DNA from: Streptomyces yangpuensis
GTDB taxonomy: Bacteria; Actinomycetota; Actinomycetes; Streptomycetales; Streptomycetaceae
Length of the DNA stretch: 64,000 bases
Assembly (NCBI RefSeq): GCF_001005295.1
Contig: NZ_LBMK01000007.1
Span: 1-64,000, forward strand
Direction of reading: 5' to 3'
Positions 24,662-35,702 of the stretch are shown here, one piece after another. The notes beneath the pieces are model-generated. The model saw only the letters and a program-made list of their open reading frames with translations. It had not been told where the DNA came from and ran no database searches. Every line of letters begins with the position of its first letter. The stretch's first letter is position 1. Both the position numbers and the translations under genes were made by a program.

Positions 24662-25921
24662 ATGTTGCGTACCGTGCGAACCCTGGGCGTGCTGGCTGCG
24701 GCCGCCCTGCTGACCGCCTTCACGCCGGCTCCGGCCCCGGCCGCGCCCGCCGCCTCCGCCGCGCCGGCCGGCGGGCTGCGCGAGGTGCTTTTCGTGGGGA
24801 ACAACTGGGAGGGGACGGCCGACGTCCTCGCCTCCACCGGCGACCTCGCCAAGGTCGGCCGGATCGACGTGATCCCCGACAAGGCGGAGCGGCTCCGCGA
24901 GATCTACCTCAACCCCGTCAAGCTCGCCTTCTTCCTCGGTATCCGGGAGAGCGCGGGCGAGGGTCACGACCAGTTCGCCGACGACATGTTCACCACCCCG
25001 GACGGCTCCGCGGTCGTCGTCTCCCGTCCCAGCTTCGCCGACGTCGTCTCCATCGACCTGGCCTCCGGGCGGATCAACTGGCGTTTCCCGGTCTCCGGTT
25101 ACCGATCCGACCACATGGCGGTCTCCCCGGACGGGACCCGCATCGCCGTCTCGGCCTCCACCTCCAACACCGTGCACGTCCTGGATATCGCCACCGGGCG
25201 CCAGACCGGCTCCTTCCGCACCGGTGACAAGCCGCACGAGAACACCTTCACCCGTGACGGCCGCTACCTGTGGAACAGCTCCATCGGCGAGGTGAACACG
25301 GCCCTCGACGCGCCCTGGCTGGACTGGACGAAGGGCGACCGGAAGATCACCGTCGTCGACACGCAGACCTTCCGCACGGTCCGCGTGATCGACATGCGGG
25401 AGCGGCTGGACGCCTTCGGCCGCAGGGACCTGTCCGACTCCGTGCGCCCGGTGTCCTTCAGCCCCGACGAGTCGAAGCTCTACTTCCAGGTGTCCTTCTT
25501 CGGCGGCTTCCTGGAGTACGACGTGGCCACCGACCGGATCACCCGCCTCAAGGACCTCCCCGCCAACCCGGCCACCAGCACCGACCGGACCAGCTGGGTC
25601 AACGACTCCCGCCACCACGGCATGTCGATGAGTCCCGACGGGGCGAAGCTCTGCATCGCGGGCACCATGGACGACTACGCGACCGTCGTGGACCGCGCCA
25701 CCCTCACCGAGGGGCCGCTCGTGGCCGCTGCCAAGCCGTACTGGGCCACGGTCTCCGGCGACGGGACGGCCTGCGTGATCTCCGAGAGCGGCACCGACCG
25801 GGTGACGGCCATCGACTTCGCCACCGGTGCCAAGCGGGTGTCCGTGCCCGTCGGCGACCACCCCCAGCGCATCCGCCTCGGCCATGTCCCGGCCTCCTGG
25901 ACCGGTCCGGCCGGCCGGTAG
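24662..25921 (+). CDS. Secreted YncE-like beta-propeller protein
   Basis: A Sec signal peptide (MLRTVRTLGVLAAAALLTAFTPA, cut near residue 35) precedes about 380 residues of beta-propeller blades. Repeats such as 'MAVSPDGTRIAVSASTSNTVHVLDIATGRQ', 'VSFSPDESKLYFQVSF' and 'GMSMSPDGAKLCIAG' follow the YVTN/YncE 'sPDG..l.va' rhythm, suggesting seven blades. Such proteins bind partners or ligands outside the cell. No lipobox is present. ATG 24662 is chosen because a good site (ggagttgagcgg) precedes it and the signal begins there. Confidence 0.82.
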   Translation: MLRTVRTLGVLAAAALLTAFTPAPAPAAPAASAAPAGGLREVLFVGNNWEGTADVLASTGDLAKVGRIDVIPDKAERLREIYLNPVKLAFFLGIRESAGEGHDQFADDMFTTPDGSAVVVSRPSFADVVSIDLASGRINWRFPVSGYRSDHMAVSPDGTRIAVSASTSNTVHVLDIATGRQTGSFRTGDKPHENTFTRDGRYLWNSSIGEVNTALDAPWLDWTKGDRKITVVDTQTFRTVRVIDMRERLDAFGRRDLSDSVRPVSFSPDESKLYFQVSFFGGFLEYDVATDRITRLKDLPANPATSTDRTSWVNDSRHHGMSMSPDGAKLCIAGTMDDYATVVDRATLTEGPLVAAAKPYWATVSGDGTACVISESGTDRVTAIDFATGAKRVSVPVGDHPQRIRLGHVPASWTGPAGR

Positions 25922-26002
25922 GAAGGTGCGGAAACCGGCCGAACCTGCTGATCAAGCCAATATGGTGTGACTGGTCCCCGATGACCGATTAGTCTCGCGA
26001 TC

Positions 26003-27235
26003 ATGGTGGACATCCGTGAGGTACCCGAGGCCGACATCGACCGCGCCCTGGAGCTCGCCTACCTGGTCTTCCATGACCGGCCCGAGAAGGAGGCGCGCGA
26101 GCGGCACCACGCGCTGCTCGCGCGCTGCGACCGGATCGGCGCCTACGACGGCGACACCCTGGTCGGCTTCATGGCCGCGCACGACTTCCGGCTCTCGGTG
26201 CCCGGGACGGACCTGCCCTGCCCCGGGCTCACCTTCGTCTGCGTCGCGCCCACGCACCGGCGCCGCGGCGTGCTCACCGCTCTGATGGCACGGATGATGC
26301 GCCGCGCCGCCGACTCCGGCCGCCCCATCGCCGCCCTCTGGGCCTCCGAGGCCGCCATCTACGGACGCTTCGGCTACGGCGCCGCCACCACCGGCGCCAC
26401 CGTCGAGATCGACTCCACCCGGCCGCTGGCCCTGCGCATCGACCCCGACCGGCGGCCGCTGCGGCTCGTCGACCCCGAGGACGCCGTCGACGTCATCGGC
26501 CCCTTCCACGAGGCCGCCCGCGCGGGCCGCCCCGGCCGCCCCAGCCGCAGCCCCGAGCGCTGGCGCGAGGAGTGGCTCACCGAACAGGACGAGGAGGACG
26601 AGGAGCTGAGCCCGCCCCGGATCATCGTCCTGGGCGACCCGGGCGAGCCCGTCGCCGGGTACGTGATCTACCGCACCAAGCCGGAGGACGACGGCGCGGC
26701 CGCCCGCACCCCGGGCCTGGTCCGCGTCGCCGAGCTGGAGGCGGACACCCCGGCGGTCGCCGCCGCCCTCTGGGAGTACGTGGCCGCCCTCGACCTCACC
26801 GGCAAGGTCTCCGCCTGGGGCCGCCCGGCCGACGACCCGCTGCTGCACTTCGCCGCCGACCGGGACCAGGTGCGGGTCACCGCCCAGTTCCCGGCGCTCT
26901 GGCTGCGCCTGGTCGACGTACGCGCGGCGCTGACCGCGCGGTCCTGGGCCGCGCCGGTGGAACTGGTGCTGGAGGTCCACGACGCCCGGCTCCCCGACAA
27001 TGCCGGGCGCTTCCGCCTCAAGGCGGGCCCGCACGGGGCGACGTACGACCATGCCGACGGCGCCGCCGACCTCGCCCTCGACGTCCGCGAGCTGGCCGCC
27101 TGCTACCTCGGCGGGACCCGGGTCGCCGACCTCGTCGCGGCCGGGCTGGTCCAGGAGCACACGCCCGGGGCGGCGGACGCCCTGGACGCCGCCCTGCACA
27201 CGCCCGTACTGCCGCACACGGGCGACGAGTTCTAG
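26003..27235 (+). CDS. Eis family GNAT N-acetyltransferase
   Basis: The 410-residue protein has the three-part Eis fold: a GNAT domain (1-150, acetyl-CoA loop 'CVAPTHRRRGVLTALMARMM'), a second degenerate GNAT domain ('YGRFGYGAATTGATVEID' at its border; 'VAGYVIYRTKPEDD'), and a C-terminal SCP2-like domain ('LEVHDARLPDNAGRFRLKAG', 'CYLGGTRVADLVAAGLVQE'). It ends in Phe, the residue whose terminal carboxylate acts as general base in mycobacterial Eis. Eis enzymes acetylate aminoglycosides at several positions or modify protein lysines; the substrate here is not known. Confidence 0.9.
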   Translation: MVDIREVPEADIDRALELAYLVFHDRPEKEARERHHALLARCDRIGAYDGDTLVGFMAAHDFRLSVPGTDLPCPGLTFVCVAPTHRRRGVLTALMARMMRRAADSGRPIAALWASEAAIYGRFGYGAATTGATVEIDSTRPLALRIDPDRRPLRLVDPEDAVDVIGPFHEAARAGRPGRPSRSPERWREEWLTEQDEEDEELSPPRIIVLGDPGEPVAGYVIYRTKPEDDGAAARTPGLVRVAELEADTPAVAAALWEYVAALDLTGKVSAWGRPADDPLLHFAADRDQVRVTAQFPALWLRLVDVRAALTARSWAAPVELVLEVHDARLPDNAGRFRLKAGPHGATYDHADGAADLALDVRELAACYLGGTRVADLVAAGLVQEHTPGAADALDAALHTPVLPHTGDEF

Positions 27236-27256
27236 CCCGCGTCAGGCGGGGGTGGG

Positions 27257-27285
27257 GGTGGGGGCGGGGCCGGTCCGCCCCCACC
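27257..27285. terminator. Bidirectional hairpin between eis-like gene and geosmin synthase
   Basis: An 11-bp stem (GGTGGGGGCGG with its complement) around a 7-base loop, lying between two convergent stops. Confidence 0.6.
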
Positions 27286-27292
27286 GCCCGGT

Positions 27293-29629
<2,337 letters not shown>

Positions 29630-29637
29630 TCACCGCA

Positions 29638-30445
29638 TCAGGTGACGGGGGAGTCATTGGGCGACGCGCCGGCCTGCCGGGGGATAGGGGAGGCTCCGGA
29701 ACGCGACCCGGACGGCGACGGGGATGAGGACGGAGAGGGGGACGGGGACGGGGACGGGGAGGGAGGGGGAGGGGGAGAGGGGGAGGGGGAGGGGGAGGGC
29801 TGCCGGTCGAACTGCTCGGCCTGCATCCGGAACATCGACGCGTACCGGCCGCCGAGTGCCAACAGCTCCTCATGGCCGCCCTGTTCGACGAGCCGTCCCT
29901 CGTGGAGCACGTAGATGACGTCGGCGAACCGCACGCCGGACATCCGGTGCGTGACGAGGACCACGGCGCGCTGCGGCCCCACGAGCCCCCGGATGCTGTC
30001 GAAGGCGGCGATCTCCGCCTCCGGGTCCAGCGCCGAGGTCGGCTCGTCCACGACGATGACGCGGGCGTCCCGGAAGCGCGTCCGGGCCAGCCCGAACTTC
30101 TGCCACTGGCCCCCGGACAGCTCCGAAGCTCCCCTGAACACCCGTGCCAGCAGCGTCTCGTAGCCGCCCGGCAGCTTCTCGACGATGCGGTCGGCACCCG
30201 CGTACCGGGCCGCCGCGACCACGTCCGCCGCCTGCTCCACCGCCTCCTCGGCCCCCTCCGTCCCGGGCCGCCCGATGGCGATGTTGGTACGGGCCGTCAC
30301 CGGCCAGCGCTCGAAGTCCTGGGTGAGGAGCGCGACCCGGTCGAAGACCTGCTCCCGGTCGGCGTCCCGCACCTCGACCCCGTCCCAGGTCAGAGACCCG
30401 GAGTCGGGCAGGTGCAGGCCTGCGAGCAGTTTGACGAGGGCCTCT
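29638..30445 (-). pseudogene. Truncated ABC transporter ATP-binding gene
   Basis: Only the C-terminal ATPase part of an ABC exporter remains. The Q-loop (LLTQDFERWPV), signature 'ELSGGQWQK', Walker B 'VIVVDEPTSALDPEAEIAAF' and H-switch 'VLVTHRMSG' are intact, ending in a long Ser-Pro tail. The frame enters through 'LVKLLAGLHLPDSGSLTWDG' and is lost at about 30436-30450, exactly where the Walker A Gly-Lys-Ser/Thr should be. The whole transmembrane domain is missing, so it cannot function as a transporter. It runs into the reverse-facing RHS gene. A 245-codon frame from GTG 30372 remains open. Confidence 0.8.
29728..29806 (+). repeat. G-rich tract encoding the Ser-Pro tail
   Basis: On the plus strand this stretch is a run of GGGGAC and GGGGGA units, with at least ten G-tracts of four or five in about 75 bases. 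It is the complement of the Ser-Pro-rich tail of the broken ABC gene. Such spacing can fold as a G-quadruplex on the plus strand. Confidence 0.6.
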
Positions 30446-33400
30446 CCGGATTCGTCCGCCAGACCCAGACCTACGACCGCGACGGCGGCACCGTCATCGC
30501 CGACGAGGTCTCCACCCCCTGGACCCGCGACAAGCCCACCGCCACCCGCGCCCAGTCGGGCGGCATGCCCGCCATCACCGCGCGCGTGATGAACACCGGC
30601 AAGGTCACCAGCCGCGCCAAACTCGCCGACGGTACCTCCTGGCGCGTCAGCGAACGCACCTCCACCTACGACGACACCGCCTTTTCAAGGCCGGTCCAGG
30701 TCGACGACAAGAGCGACCTGTCCCGCCCCGACCAGCGCCTGTGCACCGCCTTCACGTACGCTGCCGGGCCGGGCAGCGCACTGACGGAGCTCGCTTCCCG
30801 CACCCTGGTTCTCAAGGGTGCCGGCGGGTGCGCGCAGACGCCCACGGCTGCGAACACGGTCGGTGACACCCGCGCCTACTTCGACAGCAAGCCCCTCGGC
30901 CAGGCGGCCGCGACCGCCGACCAGACCGGCACCGAGGTCCTGGAGAAGTACGACGCCGCGGGCCAGCCGGTCTACCGGCTGAACATCACCTCTACCTACG
31001 ACGTCTACGGCCGCCTGTCGACCAGCACCAACAAGCTCCGCAAGGACGCCACCCACCCCGACGGCGCCGTCACCAAGACCGAGTACAAGTCCCTTCCCAA
31101 CGCGCTGCCATACGAGGTCACCCACACCAACCCCCTCGGCTGGAAGACCACCACCACCCTCGACACCGGCCGCGCGCTGCCGATGAAGACCACCGACGAG
31201 AACGGTCACGTCGCCGAACGCGGCTACGACGCCCTCGGCCGGGTCACCGCTGTCTGGCAGCCGGGCCAGGACCGGACGACCGATCCGCCGGTCCGCAAAT
31301 TCTCGTACGCCATGAAGGGCACGAAGGCGCCGACGACTGTTCTGAGCCAGACGCTCATGGCCAACAAGCAGACGTACATCAACAGCTACACCATCTACGA
31401 CGGCCTCGGCCGCGTTCGCCAGACCCAGGCCCACACACCCTCCGGGGCGGGTGGTCGGATGATCACCGACGCTCTCTTCGACTCCCACGGCCGACAGGTC
31501 AAGACGAGCGCCCCCTACTACAACGACGAGAAGGAACCTTCGGGCGCGCTCTTCCTGCCCAACGGCGGTGTGAACCCCGACAGCCAGATTCCGGCGCAGA
31601 CCGTCTCGGTCTTCGACGGCCTCGGCCGTGCCACCGCCTCCGTCTTCCAGTCCTACGGCGTCGAGCAGTGGCGCTCGAAGACCGAGTACCCGGGAGCCGA
31701 CGAGGTCCGCTCGATTCCTCCCGCAGGCGGCTATGCCACGACGCGCATCTCCAACGGCACCACCTCGCTCCTGCGCCAGTACAAGAGCAACACCCCGACC
31801 GGTGCTTACGACGAGACGCTCTACGAGGTCAACAGCCAGGGCCAGGAGCTGCGGCGCAAGGACTCCGCGGGCAACGAGTGGACGTTCGAGTACGACCTCC
31901 TCGGCCGTACGGTGAAGACGACCGACCCCGACTCGGGAATCACCACCACGGCCTACGACGACGCCAACAACCTCGTCACCGTCACCGATGCCCGCGGCAA
32001 GAGCGCCACCACGGTCGGCGATCTCCTGGGCCGCACGGTCGCGACGTACGAGGGCAAGGCCGTCGACCCGGCCAAGCAGGTCGGCGCCTTCACCTACGAC
32101 ACCCTGCCCAAGGCCCTCGGCAAGCCGGCGACCAGCACCCGCTACGTGGGCGGTGAGTCCGGCACCGCCTACAAGACCGAGGTCACCGGCTATGACAGCG
32201 GATACCGGCCCCTCGGCACCAAGGTCACCATTCCCGCGGCCGAGAAGCAGCTGGCGGGCACGTACGAAACCAAGAACACCTACGACAAGCACGGTCAGCT
32301 CAGGGCCACGGACCTGCCCGCCATCGCGGCCGCCGGCCTGGACTCGGAGAGGCTCGCCTTCGGTATCGACGACGTCGGTAAGCTGTCGTCGATCGCCGGC
32401 ACCATCGGGGACGTCCTTACTCCCTACGTCGTGGACGTCCTCAACGACCCGCACGGCCGGGCCATCCGTACCACGGTCGGTGAGACCGGCATGCAGGTCG
32501 TCTCCACCGTCGACTATGACCAGGCCACAGGCCGGCCCGTCCGGTCCACCCTGGACAAGCAGACAGCGGCCACGGCCAGCGTCGATGTCCTCGACTACAC
32601 CTACAACCGGGTCGGGCAGCTGACCTCCATCAGTAACACGCAGGATGGGGCAGCCCGGGACCTGCAGTGCTTCACCCACGACTACCTGGGCCGCCTGACT
32701 CAGGCGTGGACCGACAGCGGTACCACGACGACGGCGCCGCAGCCCAGCGTCCGCGGCATCGGCGGCTGCACCAACAGCACCGCACCCGCGGTCGACGGCA
32801 CGGGCAAGCCGAGCGTGGGCGGACCGGCCCCGTACTGGCAGCAGTACGAGTACGACAAGATCGGCAACCGCACCAAGCTGGTCAGGAAGGACGTCACCGG
32901 CAACCCGGCCAAGGACACGACGGTCACCCAGACCTTCGGCACCGGCCCCAACACCCCGTCCTCGGACCCGAAGACCGGCGGCGGCACCGGCGGCCCGCAC
33001 GCCCTGATGAAGTCCACCGAGACCAGCGCCTCCGGCACAAAGGTCACCTCGTACACCTACGACGCGGGCGGAAACACCGCCTCGATCACCAGCACTCCGG
33101 GCACCAAGACCCTGACCTGGAACGACCAGGGCAAGCTCGACAAGATCACCGGGACCGGCGAGAGCGCCGGCACCAGCTACGTCTACGACACTGGCGGCAA
33201 CCAGCTCATCCGCCGCGACCCGGGCAAGACCACCCTCAACCTCGGCACCGACCAGATCACCCTGGACACCGCCACCGGCAAGGTCTCCAACGTCCGCACC
33301 TACGGCGCCCCCGGCGGCCTGTCCATCACCCGCACGACGACCGCCGGGAAGTCGACCCTCTCCTACCAGTCGTCGGACCACCACGGGACGAACGGCGTCC

Positions 33401-35199
33401 AGTTCGACGCCACCGACCTGAATCACATCCGCCGCCCCGCCGATCCCTTCGGCAACGAGCGGGGGACCCAGCCCGCCCCGGGTTCCTGGGCGGGCGACAA
33501 GGGCTTCGTCGGCGGCACCAAGGAACAGGCCACCGGCTTCACCCTCCTCGGCGCCCGCGAATACGACCCCACCACCGGCCGGTTCATCAGCCCAGACCCG
33601 ATCATCGACCCGGGCGACCCGCAGCAGTGGAACGCCTACGCTTACTCCAACAATGACCCCATCAACAAGTCGGACGCGACCGGCTTGAAGGTCTTCTGCG
33701 ACAACTTCAGCTCCTGCTCCCACAACACCAAGACCGGAACGACCAGCAACGTCAACGCTTCCACGTCGGCCAACGGAGGCAGCGGCTCGGACGGGCCCAC
33801 GAAGGAGCTGAACAGGGCCAACGGTGAGCTGAACAAGGCCAAGAAGCGCCGTGACGCCCTCAAGCACGCCGTCATCGACCTGGTCATGGACCTCATCGGC
33901 TACAACGACGCCCGCGACTGCTTCACCAAGGGCGACGTCATGGCCTGCATCAACACCGCCCTCAACGCCGTCCCCTGGGGCAAGGTGGCCAAGGCCATCA
34001 AGATCGGCATTCAAGCCTTCAAGATCTACAAGGAGCTGAACAAGGCCTACGCAGCCGTCGACGCCGCGGAGAGCAAGGTATCCAGGGCGATGGCGGCGGT
34101 GACCAAGGCCAAGAAGGCCGAGGACGAAGCAACCGCCGCTGCAGCTCAAGCACGCAAGTCGGCGGACGAGAAAGCATCTACGGATACCGCCAGCGACAGC
34201 GCCGGCACGCAGTCCAAGGCGGACAGAGGCGACGCCGACGCCGAATCGGGCGGGGGTGGAGCGGACGCACGCTCCGCCGAGTCCTCATCCGGATCCTCAT
34301 GCTCCGTCAATGTCAAGACGAACAGCTTCCCCACGGGCACCCGCGTCCGCATGGCCGACGGAACGAGCAAGGCCATCGAGGACGTCAAGGTGGGCGACAA
34401 GGTCCTGGCCACGGACCCCCAGAGCGGCGACACCGCACCCAAGACGGTCACCGCGACCATCCTCACCCCGGACGACAAGGAGTTCACCGACCTCACCCTC
34501 ACCGACGACGCCAACCCCCGCGGCCCGCCGGCCACCCTCACCTCCACCTCCCACCACCCGCACTGGAACGAAACCCGCCGCCAGTGGCTCGACGCCGGCG
34601 AATTCCTCCCGGGTGAACAACTCCGCCAGCCCGACGGCACCACCCTCACGGTTCAGAGCACCCGCAACTACCCGTTCGCCGTCACCACGCACAACCTCAC
34701 GGTCGACGACTTCCACACGTACTATGTGCTGGCAGGGGCCACTCCGGTCCTGGTTCACAACTGTCCTTCTGGAACCCGAGGCCCGCAAGGAAAGTTCAAG
34801 CCCGCACTGGTAGTGGATCGCGCTCAGGGAAACTGGGACATGGAGGCGCGGATCTCGGATGCCAGCGCTCTCCGTGACAAAGTCGCTGAAGCGGCGACGG
34901 GGGCGGCGAAGGCGCGCACTTTCACGGCAGCAGTGCACAGGAGGACAGGTGATATCGCTGTCAGCTGTTCCGGGAACGGAAGCTGCGCGGAACCGAACAT
35001 CCTGAATGCGACTGGGTGGGCAGCGAATGATGTGATCTTCACTCGAGCCATGAGAAGGGAGGATATCGGTGACGGTTTGGGGAAGATCCTTCAGGAGAAG
35101 GAAATATGTACTGTTTGTCAGGGGAATTATGGACCCGATAACTTTGTCTCGGGCGTCCTGTATGACCCCGCCGGATCTTGGATGTTGGGGGCAGGGTGA
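30436..35199 (+). CDS. RHS/YD-repeat polymorphic toxin, 5'-truncated, Hint plus deaminase-like tip
   Basis: Recognisable RHS sequence starts abruptly at 'GLSGFVRQTQTYDRDGG' (about 30441) with no signal peptide or N-terminal trafficking domain, so the 5' part is lost; in-frame starts such as ATG 30565 follow. About twenty YD repeats lead to the core-closing 'GAREYDPTTGRFISPDPIIDPGD' near 33545. A coiled-coil linker and a Hint domain (about 34318-34764, ending LVHNC) follow. The last 144 residues form a different, low-GC tip with 'GSCAEPN' (Cys 34984, Glu 34990) and CTVC (35107-35118), the zinc ligands of the deaminase fold (YwqJ-like class). The toxin probably edits nucleic acid or nucleotides. 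Confidence 0.75.
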   Translation, partial: EGLSGFVRQTQTYDRDGGTVIADEVSTPWTRDKPTATRAQSGGMPAITARVMNTGKVTSRAKLADGTSWRVSERTSTYDDTAFSRPVQVDDKSDLSRPDQRLCTAFTYAAGPGSALTELASRTLVLKGAGGCAQTPTAANTVGDTRAYFDSKPLGQAAATADQTGTEVLEKYDAAGQPVYRLNITSTYDVYGRLSTSTNKLRKDATHPDGAVTKTEYKSLPNALPYEVTHTNPLGWKTTTTLDTGRALPMKTTDENGHVAERGYDALGRVTAVWQPGQDRTTDPPVRKFSYAMKGTKAPTTVLSQTLMANKQTYINSYTIYDGLGRVRQTQAHTPSGAGGRMITDALFDSHGRQVKTSAPYYNDEKEPSGALFLPNGGVNPDSQIPAQTVSVFDGLGRATASVFQSYGVEQWRSKTEYPGADEVRSIPPAGGYATTRISNGTTSLLRQYKSNTPTGAYDETLYEVNSQGQELRRKDSAGNEWTFEYDLLGRTVKTTDPDSGITTTAYDDANNLVTVTDARGKSATTVGDLLGRTVATYEGKAVDPAKQVGAFTYDTLPKALGKPATSTRYVGGESGTAYKTEVTGYDSGYRPLGTKVTIPAAEKQLAGTYETKNTYDKHGQLRATDLPAIAAAGLDSERLAFGIDDVGKLSSIAGTIGDVLTPYVVDVLNDPHGRAIRTTVGETGMQVVSTVDYDQATGRPVRSTLDKQTAATASVDVLDYTYNRVGQLTSISNTQDGAARDLQCFTHDYLGRLTQAWTDSGTTTTAPQPSVRGIGGCTNSTAPAVDGTGKPSVGGPAPYWQQYEYDKIGNRTKLVRKDVTGNPAKDTTVTQTFGTGPNTPSSDPKTGGGTGGPHALMKSTETSASGTKVTSYTYDAGGNTASITSTPGTKTLTWNDQGKLDKITGTGESAGTSYVYDTGGNQLIRRDPGKTTLNLGTDQITLDTATGKVSNVRTYGAPGGLSITRTTTAGKSTLSYQSSDHHGTNGVQFDATDLNHIRRPADPFGNERGTQPAPGSWAGDKGFVGGTKEQATGFTLLGAREYDPTTGRFISPDPIIDPGDPQQWNAYAYSNNDPINKSDATGLKVFCDNFSSCSHNTKTGTTSNVNASTSANGGSGSDGPTKELNRANGELNKAKKRRDALKHAVIDLVMDLIGYNDARDCFTKGDVMACINTALNAVPWGKVAKAIKIGIQAFKIYKELNKAYAAVDAAESKVSRAMAAVTKAKKAEDEATAAAAQARKSADEKASTDTASDSAGTQSKADRGDADAESGGGGADARSAESSSGSSCSVNVKTNSFPTGTRVRMADGTSKAIEDVKVGDKVLATDPQSGDTAPKTVTATILTPDDKEFTDLTLTDDANPRGPPATLTSTSHHPHWNETRRQWLDAGEFLPGEQLRQPDGTTLTVQSTRNYPFAVTTHNLTVDDFHTYYVLAGATPVLVHNCPSGTRGPQGKFKPALVVDRAQGNWDMEARISDASALRDKVAEAATGAAKARTFTAAVHRRTGDIAVSCSGNGSCAEPNILNATGWAANDVIFTRAMRREDIGDGLGKILQEKEICTVCQGNYGPDNFVSGVLYDPAGSWMLGAG
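34318..34764 (+). other. Hint (intein-like) autoproteolytic domain with Cys replaced by Thr
   Basis: Hint domains of RHS toxins release the toxic tip. The usual 'CNSF' start has Thr at 34318-34320 in 'KTNSFPTGTRVRMADG'; the nearest Cys lies six residues upstream (34300-34302). The rest is orthodox: 'IEDVKVGDKVLATDP', 'TSTSHHPHWN', and the terminal 'TPVLVHNC' with His, Asn and +1 Cys at 34756-34764. Confidence 0.7.
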
Positions 35200-35702
35200 G
35201 GGTAGCTAGTATCGAGCTGGAGCGCCACGACTGGGCTTCGCTTAGATGTGGATGTGGAAATTCGGGCGCTCATATCCCATCTTCGTTCACCGCTCTCCTC
35301 GAGGCTCGCACCGTAGAGGAAACCATCGGGTATACACTCGATGGTCATTTGGAGCGAGAGTCCATGTTGTTCCAGGTGGCCCCTCACGCAACTTTCGTTA
35401 TTCTCGCAGCCCTGACCGAGGATTTGCCGCCTTTCATCAGGTCTCATTTTATGAACATCCTCTGGTATTTGGTGACAGGGGAATCTCACGCGACAGAGGT
35501 GGAAGTAGGTCGTCCAGATCTAGAAATGGAATGCCGATCTGCAGTGGGGGAAGGGATCTGGTCGATCTACAAGGAGGCGGCATCAGGAGACAGTGAGACG
35601 GCGCTGGATATCTTGGAATTCACAGATTCAGATTCTGTGCGATTTGAATACTTCCGCTCGGCTGTCGCCGGGAGGTCGAAGGGGAGGCGCAGGCAGCTCT
35701 AA
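35196..35702 (+). CDS. Candidate immunity protein to the RHS tip toxin
   Basis: The GTG at 35196 overlaps the toxin stop by four bases (GTGA), the usual coupling of toxin and immunity genes. The 168-residue product is acidic and soluble, with no signal peptide or membrane segment, and ends in a basic SKGRRRQL tail. I do not recognise an Imm family; motifs 'FVILAALTEDLPPFIRSHFMN' and 'WSIYKEAASGDSETALDILEF' suggest an all-helical scaffold. The gene shares the low GC of the toxin tip and its codon use differs from flanking genes, as expected for a cassette exchanged with the toxin. The immunity role is inferred from position only. Confidence 0.7.
   Translation: MRVASIELERHDWASLRCGCGNSGAHIPSSFTALLEARTVEETIGYTLDGHLERESMLFQVAPHATFVILAALTEDLPPFIRSHFMNILWYLVTGESHATEVEVGRPDLEMECRSAVGEGIWSIYKEAASGDSETALDILEFTDSDSVRFEYFRSAVAGRSKGRRRQL

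Noticed and set aside
29872-30435. Upstream extension of the RHS reading frame
   Set aside because: It lies exactly antisense to the conserved ABC ATPase motifs and has no RHS or signal-peptide features; it is open only because of GC bias.
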